This document shows, piece by piece, positions 6,326-11,763 of a stretch of DNA of 11,763 nucleotides. This DNA is from Chlamydiota bacterium (GTDB lineage: Bacteria > Chlamydiota > Chlamydiia > Chlamydiales > Rhabdochlamydiaceae), in the NCBI GenBank assembly GCA_023269365.1, contig JAHFTN010000037.1, forward strand, positions 1 through 11,763. Direction: 5' to 3'. Both the position numbers and the translations under genes were made by a program. Every line of letters starts with the position of its first letter. The first letter of the stretch is position 1. A model generated the notes under the pieces. That model was not told the DNA's origin, did not search any database, and saw only the letters and a list, made by a program, of their open reading frames with translations.

Positions 6326-9300
6326 ATGAGCTGGATCCCTCTGCATGTCCATTCCCAATATTCAATTTTAGAGGCGTCGGCTTCTATTGATTCCCTTGTC
6401 ACAAAAGCTAAAGAATATTCTCTTGCGGCGCTTGCCCTTACAGACCAGGGGAATATGTATGGAGCTGTGGAGTTTTGCAAGGCATGTAAAGCCGCAAATA
6501 TAAAACCGATTGTGGGGTGTGAATTGATGGTGGCTCCTCATTCTCGTTTTGAGAAGAAGAAATTGCAAGGGCTCCCTTCAGGATTTCCCCTTGTCCTCTT
6601 GGCTAAAAATGAGATCGGGTACAAAAATTTATCTATCCTCAGCTCTCTTGCCCATCTAGAAGGATTTTATTGGACTCCTAGAATTGATAAGGAGTTATTG
6701 CTCAAACATTCCGAAGGGTTAATTTGTCTATCCGGAGCGCAGGGATCGGCTCTTTCTTTCTATATTGCAGAAGGAAAAGAGAAGGAACTTCACGAAGAGG
6801 TCGAGTGGTTTTTTTCTGTCTTCAAGGAAGATTACTATTTGGAAATCTTGCGCCATTCCATGAGCGAAGAGCAGATCCATTTAGATAAAATGAATCAAGA
6901 AAGCTGGCTTTATCAACACCATCTCCAATCGATCTTAGTGCAGAAGAAGGTGAATGCAGAGCTTCTCCTCTTAAGTCGCCACAAGGGGATACCTCTTGTG
7001 GCAACCAATGCCTCTCGCTATCTCAACAGAGAAGATTGGAAAGCTCATGAGATCCTTATGAATATCCAGTCGGGGGAGCCGTGCGAAATCTGGGAAAAAG
7101 ATTCTTATGGGAATCCCAAGGTAAGAGTGAAAAATCCCAAGAGGCAGGTGAGCTACACGCACGAGCTTTACTTCAAATCTCCAGAGGAGATGGGGGTTTT
7201 ATTTGCAGACCTTCCACAACTCCTTGAGGCGAGCGAGCAGATTGCTAAGAAGTGCCATTTTGGATTTGATTTCAAGGCAAAATATTACCCCGTATTTGTT
7301 CCTCCCCATCTAGAAGGGAAAGAATTTACTCAAGAAAAGCGCGCCAAAGAAGCGGAAATGTTTTTGCGCACAGCGTGTGAAGAAGCCGTCCCTATTCGCT
7401 ATACAAAAGAGCGTTTGAAAGAGGTGCAGAAGCAGTACCCCACAAGAGATCCACTTGATGTTGTAAAAGAACGACTCCAGTATGAGCTTAGCGTCATTAT
7501 CCCTCGAGGGATGGGAGATTACCTCTTGATTGTAAGCGACTTTATCAACTGGGCAAAAAGGCAAAAGATTCCCATGGGCCCAGGGAGAGGCTCGGGAGTC
7601 GGGTCCATCGTCCTCTTTTTAATTGGCATTACGGATATAGAACCTCTGCGCTTCAATCTGTTCTTCGAGCGCTTCATCAACCCAGAGCGCCCCTCTTATC
7701 CAGATATCGATGTCGATATTTGCATGGACCGTAGAGCAGAGGTCATCGACTATACGGTGCGCAAATACGGCAAAGATAAAGTCGCGCAGATCATCACGTT
7801 TGGAACGATGAAAGCTAAGATGGTCGTTAAAGATGTAGGGAGAGTTTTAAGCATCCCCCTTGTGAGGGTGAATCAGATTACAAAGTTGATCCCTGAAGAT
7901 CCCAATATGACTCTTGGCCAGGCGCTCGAGATCGATCCTGAGCTCAAAAGTTTGTATGAAACAGATCCAGAAATTACAAAACTCATCGACTTGGCAAAAA
8001 TTCTAGAGGGGTCTGTGCGCAATACGGGGATCCACGCTGCGGGACTGATCATCAGTGGAACGTCTCTCATCGAGCATTGTCCAGTCTGTAGTGCTAAAGA
8101 CTCAGATCTTGTCGTTACCCAATATTCGATGAAGCCCGTCGAGTCGATTGGGATGTTAAAAATCGATTTTCTGGGTTTAAAAACTCTCACCTCGATTCAG
8201 CTTGCAGTGCAACAAATTAAGCAGCGCTCTGGCAAAGAGATCGACTGGGTGAATTTGCCCTTAGATGACAAGCCTACCTTTGATCTTTTGAATCAAGGGA
8301 AGACGATGGGTGTATTTCAGTTGGAATCGGGAGGGATGCAAGATCTTGCCAAACAGCTGCACATCGATACCTTTGAAGAGATCATTGCCGTCGTCTCTCT
8401 CTACCGCCCTGGCCCCATGGAAATGATCCCTTCGTTTATCAATCGCAAACACAAGCGAGAAAATACGGCACTCGATCACCCTCTTATGGAACAGATCTTG
8501 GCAGAGACCTACGGAATTATGGTGTATCAAGAGCAGGTGATGGCTATTGCGAGCAAGCTTGCGGGATATACGCTGGGCGAAGGGGATGTCCTTCGTAGGG
8601 CGATGGGAAAAAAAGATAGAGAAGAGATGGCAAACCAGCGAGAGAAATTTCGCTTAGGGGCGATCCAGCGGGGGATCAACGGCACTTTAGCTACGACAAT
8701 TTTTGATAAGATGGAGAAATTTGCAGCGTATGGATTCAACAAATCCCATGCTACAGCATATGGCTATTTAGGTTATGCGACAGCGTATCTCAAGGCCAAT
8801 CATACAGCCGAGTGGTTAGCGGCCCTGATGACGTCCGATCGGGACGATCTATCTAAAGTGGCAAGGCATATGCATGAAGCGCGTACTTTCTCAATTTCCA
8901 TTTTACCTCCCGACATCAATGAGTCGGGACAGACGTTTATGGCTACCTCTAAAGGGATTCGCTTTGCCATGGGAGGGATCAAAGGAATCGGGGAGGGAGT
9001 AGTAGAAACGATCCTCAAAGAGAAAGAAGCCAAGGGCCCTTACCTTTCCCTCTATGACTTTGTATCGCGTATCGATACGAATAAGATAGGCAAAAAAGCC
9101 ATCGAGAACCTCATCGAGGCAGGGTGTTTTGATTTTACGCTCTGGAGTCGGCAAGCGCTCCTTTTGAGTATGAATTCTCTTTATGAGGAGGTCTCCAAAG
9201 AGCAAAAAGAAACGTCCAAAGGGATCCTCTCTTTATTCTCACTTATCGAAGAAGAAAAAGGGGGGCGCTTTAAGATCCCGCCACCCGTTTTAGAGCCTGT

Positions 9301-10036
9301 TTCCCGTCAACTCGTCCTCAAAAGGGAGTATGAGCTCTTAGGAATCTATCTCAATGGACATCCGCTCGACGAATTTCGCTCACAGCTACAGCGCCTCTCT
9401 TGCGTTCCTTTACACGATATCGATCCACTTCCTTCTGGCAGCACTTGTCGCATCGCCTTTATCATCGAAGGGGTAGTGGTAAAAATCGCCTCAAAATCCC
9501 AGCGCAAGTTCGCCATCCTCACCGTAGGAGATGGACTCCAACAATTTGAACTTCCCATCTGGCCCGATCTTTATGAACAAAAAGCAGCGCTGATTATTGA
9601 GAATCAGTTGATCTATGCACTTGTCCAAAAAGAGAGTCAAGAAGGGCAGACAAAACTGCAATGCCGCTGGCTTACCGACTTAAATACGGTAGATGAGACT
9701 GTGCTCAAAGCGTGTGATCTCGCTTATGATCAAGCCAAACTGCAAGCAAAAAAAATGGAGATGAGGATGAGGATGGAAAAACAGAATGTTCCTGCTAAGA
9801 AAGGATTTAGGCAGCTCAAGATCCAGCTCGATCCAGAGCAAGTGCGCCTCTCACATATCCTCTTGCTCAAAGAGCTTTTCCGTACCTACAGCGGAGAGAT
9901 TCCCGTTGAAATTACCTTCGCAGGGAAAGGACAAACGCTTTTGATTGATAAGAGTTGGGGCATAGACTACAGCTTCGAGCTCGAAGGCAAGCTAAAGGCT
10001 CTCCCTTCCGTGCAAGAGTATTCATGGGAGTTGTAG
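6326..10036 (+). CDS. dnaE: DNA polymerase III alpha subunit (DnaE)
   Basis: This is the replicative C-family DNA polymerase, 1236 residues from the start chosen here. An N-terminal PHP domain (about 1-290) opens with HVHSQYS. The polymerase core has GPGRGSGVGS at 418-427 and PDIDVD, whose Asp460 and Asp462 are two catalytic aspartates. The third is Asp614 in KIDFLGLKTLT. A fingers region with QEQVMAIASKLAGYTLGEGD follows, then a helix-hairpin-helix near 905-935 and a clamp-binding-like GILSLF at 966-971 that lacks the usual leading Gln. An OB-fold lies near 1040-1110, followed by a C-terminal domain. The PHP site is degenerate: Gln41, Pro88, Ala229 and Arg231 replace usual metal ligands, so proofreading must come from a separate exonuclease. 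The gene sits downstream of uhpC and ends tail to tail with a pseudogene. Confidence 0.97.
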   Translation: MSWIPLHVHSQYSILEASASIDSLVTKAKEYSLAALALTDQGNMYGAVEFCKACKAANIKPIVGCELMVAPHSRFEKKKLQGLPSGFPLVLLAKNEIGYKNLSILSSLAHLEGFYWTPRIDKELLLKHSEGLICLSGAQGSALSFYIAEGKEKELHEEVEWFFSVFKEDYYLEILRHSMSEEQIHLDKMNQESWLYQHHLQSILVQKKVNAELLLLSRHKGIPLVATNASRYLNREDWKAHEILMNIQSGEPCEIWEKDSYGNPKVRVKNPKRQVSYTHELYFKSPEEMGVLFADLPQLLEASEQIAKKCHFGFDFKAKYYPVFVPPHLEGKEFTQEKRAKEAEMFLRTACEEAVPIRYTKERLKEVQKQYPTRDPLDVVKERLQYELSVIIPRGMGDYLLIVSDFINWAKRQKIPMGPGRGSGVGSIVLFLIGITDIEPLRFNLFFERFINPERPSYPDIDVDICMDRRAEVIDYTVRKYGKDKVAQIITFGTMKAKMVVKDVGRVLSIPLVRVNQITKLIPEDPNMTLGQALEIDPELKSLYETDPEITKLIDLAKILEGSVRNTGIHAAGLIISGTSLIEHCPVCSAKDSDLVVTQYSMKPVESIGMLKIDFLGLKTLTSIQLAVQQIKQRSGKEIDWVNLPLDDKPTFDLLNQGKTMGVFQLESGGMQDLAKQLHIDTFEEIIAVVSLYRPGPMEMIPSFINRKHKRENTALDHPLMEQILAETYGIMVYQEQVMAIASKLAGYTLGEGDVLRRAMGKKDREEMANQREKFRLGAIQRGINGTLATTIFDKMEKFAAYGFNKSHATAYGYLGYATAYLKANHTAEWLAALMTSDRDDLSKVARHMHEARTFSISILPPDINESGQTFMATSKGIRFAMGGIKGIGEGVVETILKEKEAKGPYLSLYDFVSRIDTNKIGKKAIENLIEAGCFDFTLWSRQALLLSMNSLYEEVSKEQKETSKGILSLFSLIEEEKGGRFKIPPPVLEPVSRQLVLKREYELLGIYLNGHPLDEFRSQLQRLSCVPLHDIDPLPSGSTCRIAFIIEGVVVKIASKSQRKFAILTVGDGLQQFELPIWPDLYEQKAALIIENQLIYALVQKESQEGQTKLQCRWLTDLNTVDETVLKACDLAYDQAKLQAKKMEMRMRMEKQNVPAKKGFRQLKIQLDPEQVRLSHILLLKELFRTYSGEIPVEITFAGKGQTLLIDKSWGIDYSFELEGKLKALPSVQEYSWEL

Positions 10037-10040
10037 AGGG

Positions 10041-10257
10041 CTATTGTCTGACTTGATGAATTTTTTCTAGCCAGTAGGCGTTGGTGAGTTTTATGCGGTA
10101 GGAGGGGTTTGTAAATGCGTCCCAATACTGCTCTTGCCATCGCGTCAGGTTTTCTTCTGTCACCTCGCTCCATTCTTTTACGATGACGATGGGGAGCCTT
10201 TCATGAACCTATCCGCAAAGTCGAGTACTCTGCTTTTTAAGTCTTTTCCAGCGGAAG
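10041..10257 (-). pseudogene. Decayed C-terminal fragment of an exostosin-like glycosyltransferase
   Basis: In the gap between dnaE and rho, the minus strand from 10205 to a TAG at 10041-10043 encodes RLPIVIVKEWSEVTEEN, later KLTNAYWLEKI. This matches the pattern I recall at the end of exostosin-domain (GT47-like) glycosyltransferases, LPIVIVxDWxEVTEExL then YWxxKI. There is no start codon, and a stop lies just upstream in that frame. The preceding frame (10257 to about 10205) reads KSRVLDFADRF and joins if one base is restored near 10205, giving DRFYERLPIV. The remainder of the enzyme is absent; rho begins immediately beyond. It is therefore read as a truncated, frameshifted remnant that became non-functional. 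The match is from memory and the upstream portion is less certain than the last 50 residues. Confidence 0.6.
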
Positions 10258-11586
10258 TCACTCTTTCATGGTAAGCAAGAATTCGATGTTGTTATTTGTC
10301 TTCTTCAGGCGACCTACGAGCAGATTCATCGCATCGAGCGGAGCTAAATCTGCCAAGGCTTGACGCACGACGTAGATTTTTTCTAGCTCTTCGGGATGGT
10401 AGAGCAGCTCTTCTTTGCGCGTGCCGCTCTTGATGATGTCGATGGCGGGATAGACTCTGCGGTCGGCAAGGCGCCGATCGAGCACGAGCTCCATGTTCCC
10501 CGTTCCCTTAAACTCTTCGAAGATCACCTCATCCATACGAGAGCCTGTGTCGATAAGGGCTGTTGCGATGATAGTAAGAGAGCCCCCCTCTTCGATATTT
10601 CTCGCAGCGCCAAAGAAGCGTTTGGGTTTGTGCAAAGCGTTGGCGTCAATCCCCCCCGTAAGGATCTTTCCTGAATGGGGCTGAACTGTATTGTAGGCTC
10701 TTGCTAGCCTTGTGAGAGAGTCGAGTAAGATGACCACATCATGTCCATATTCGACGAGGCGGCGCGCCTTTTCAATAGCCATCTCCGCAATTTGCACGTG
10801 CCGCTCTGGAGGCTCATCGAAGGTAGAAGAGACCACTTCCCCTTGGACGCTGCGGATCATATCGGTGACTTCTTCCGGACGCTCATCGATAAGGAGTACG
10901 ATTAAAACAACTTCCGGGTGATTTACCGCAATCGAATTTGCGATATTTTGCAAGATGACCGTCTTTCCCGTGCGGGGTGGCGCCACAATCAGGGCGCGCT
11001 GTCCCTTGCCGATGGGAGCTGTTAGGTCGATGACGCGTGTGGTGAATTTTTCTTTACTCGTTTCCATCACAAGGCGTGTACTTGGATAGAGAGGCGTGAG
11101 GTTTTCAAAGAGGATCCGCTCATGCGCTTTATCGGGATGGGTATTGTTAATTTTTTCGACTCTGAAAAGGGCAAAGAATTTTTCTTTCTCTTTAGGAGGA
11201 CGGATCGCCCCATATACAGTATCTCCCTTTTTAAGGTCGAATCTGCGGATCTGCGCAGGAGAGACATAGATATCTTCTGCAGAGGGGAGGTAGTTGTAAT
11301 TGGGTGAGCGCAAAAATCCAAACCCATCGGGAAGAACCTCTAAGACTCCCTCTCCCACAAGGATCTCCCCCGGCTGGTAAGAGAGGTACTTTACGATCTC
11401 GAAGACGATCTGGGATTTGGCGAGGGCCCCCAAATTTTTCAGCCCCATATTTTTGGCAAAGTGATATAGCTGATCTACATTCATCCTCTGTAGATCTGCA
11501 ATCTTTGTAATCGACTCAGGGCGAGGTTCTGCTTGCTTGGGGTGTTCTGGATCATGGGATTCGTGGATTGCATCTTCTGGATTCAT
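10258..11586 (-). CDS. rho: Transcription termination factor Rho
   Basis: This is the hexameric RNA-dependent ATPase that ends transcription at Rho-dependent sites. The 442 residues begin with an acidic tail of about 25, then the N-terminal helical domain (KIADLQRMNVDQLYHFAKNM from 28). The RNA-binding cold-shock fold carries the RNP1-like DGFGFLRS at 87-94. The ATPase has Walker A APPRTGKT at 202-209, Walker B VVILLDS with Asp289, the Q-loop GKILTGGIDANAL at 306-318 and the R-loop and arginine-finger segment ending near RRLADRR at 371-377. All expected motifs are intact and the length is normal. The start is seven bases after the coaE stop; the ribosome-binding site, a weak AAGAG, lies inside coaE, pointing to co-transcription. 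No intrinsic terminator is seen downstream, only the glycosyltransferase remnant. Confidence 0.97.
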   Translation of the reverse strand: MNPEDAIHESHDPEHPKQAEPRPESITKIADLQRMNVDQLYHFAKNMGLKNLGALAKSQIVFEIVKYLSYQPGEILVGEGVLEVLPDGFGFLRSPNYNYLPSAEDIYVSPAQIRRFDLKKGDTVYGAIRPPKEKEKFFALFRVEKINNTHPDKAHERILFENLTPLYPSTRLVMETSKEKFTTRVIDLTAPIGKGQRALIVAPPRTGKTVILQNIANSIAVNHPEVVLIVLLIDERPEEVTDMIRSVQGEVVSSTFDEPPERHVQIAEMAIEKARRLVEYGHDVVILLDSLTRLARAYNTVQPHSGKILTGGIDANALHKPKRFFGAARNIEEGGSLTIIATALIDTGSRMDEVIFEEFKGTGNMELVLDRRLADRRVYPAIDIIKSGTRKEELLYHPEELEKIYVVRQALADLAPLDAMNLLVGRLKKTNNNIEFLLTMKE

Positions 11587-11593
11587 GGGAAAA

Positions 11594-11763
11594 TCATCTC
11601 TTGTGAATGAGTTGGAAATAAAGTCTGCGAGCTTGGGCTTTTAGCTGCTCGATGGTGCCATCATTTTTAATGACATAGTCGGATCTAGCAGCCTTTATCT
11701 GGGAGGGAAGTTGTCTTTTCATGCGCAAATCAAAAAAATCTTTTGTGAAACGTTCTTTGCAAT
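11594..11763 (-). CDS. coaE: Dephospho-CoA kinase (partial, C-terminal end)
   Basis: The last 55 residues of a protein enter from the right edge and end at the TGA read at 11596-11594. Visible motifs are RFTKDFFDLRMKRQLPSQIK, then ARSDYVIKNDGTIEQLK, the typical ending of CoaE, which phosphorylates dephospho-CoA in the last step of coenzyme A synthesis. The P-loop end lies outside the window. Only seven bases separate it from rho, and in Chlamydia coaE and rho are neighbours as I recall, so an operon is likely. The fragment is short but the motif pair RMKRQL and ADYVI(x)N(x)G is distinctive. Confidence 0.85.
   Translation of the reverse strand, partial: CKERFTKDFFDLRMKRQLPSQIKAARSDYVIKNDGTIEQLKAQARRLYFQLIHKR

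Noticed and set aside
9967..10173. Minus-strand 68-codon open frame at the dnaE end
   Set aside because: It overlaps the dnaE end in antisense. The real protein-like signal here is in a different minus-strand frame, the glycosyltransferase remnant.

Overview
The window reads as chromosome from a member of the Chlamydiota, most likely an environmental (Chlamydia-like) lineage rather than Chlamydia itself. Three features support this. A UhpC-type sugar-phosphate antiporter gene sits directly upstream of dnaE on the same strand, an order I recall from Chlamydia. A coaE-rho pair lies next to it. There is also a TyrP-type aromatic amino acid permease and a MOMP-like outer membrane protein of the Legionella/Chlamydia-like type. 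No rRNA, tRNA, CRISPR array, integrase or transposase gene was recognised.

Left part (1-2597): an exported protein of unknown function runs off the left edge on the minus strand (1-379). It is separated from a plus-strand MOMP-like porin (757-1650) by a 377-base gap made up almost entirely of two large palindromes, 377-546 and 556-728. The second has perfect 35-base terminal inverted repeats. The porin converges on a second outer membrane barrel gene (1647-2597, minus) and their stop codons overlap by four bases.

Middle part (2665-6280): a minus-strand tyrP-like permease (start corrected to 3864) has a plausible sigma-70-type promoter. Upstream of it lies a third palindrome (3991-4109) that folds on paper into a three-way junction. 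Next come a minus-strand cytoplasmic protein of unknown function (4212-4832) and the divergent uhpC (4907-6280).

Right part (6281-11763): dnaE (start corrected to 6326) encodes the replicative polymerase; its PHP domain has lost several metal ligands. Tail to tail with it is a decayed fragment, not previously called by open reading frame, that resembles the C-terminus of an exostosin-like glycosyltransferase (10041-10257, minus, one frameshift). It fills the gap to rho (10258-11586, minus). The 3' end of coaE lies seven bases upstream of rho and is cut by the right edge.

The genes fit an intracellular lifestyle: import of hexose phosphate and aromatic amino acids, surface porins, and core replication and transcription-termination functions. 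The least explained material is the three unrelated palindromic elements and the glycosyltransferase remnant. I did not find a clear new multi-gene system.
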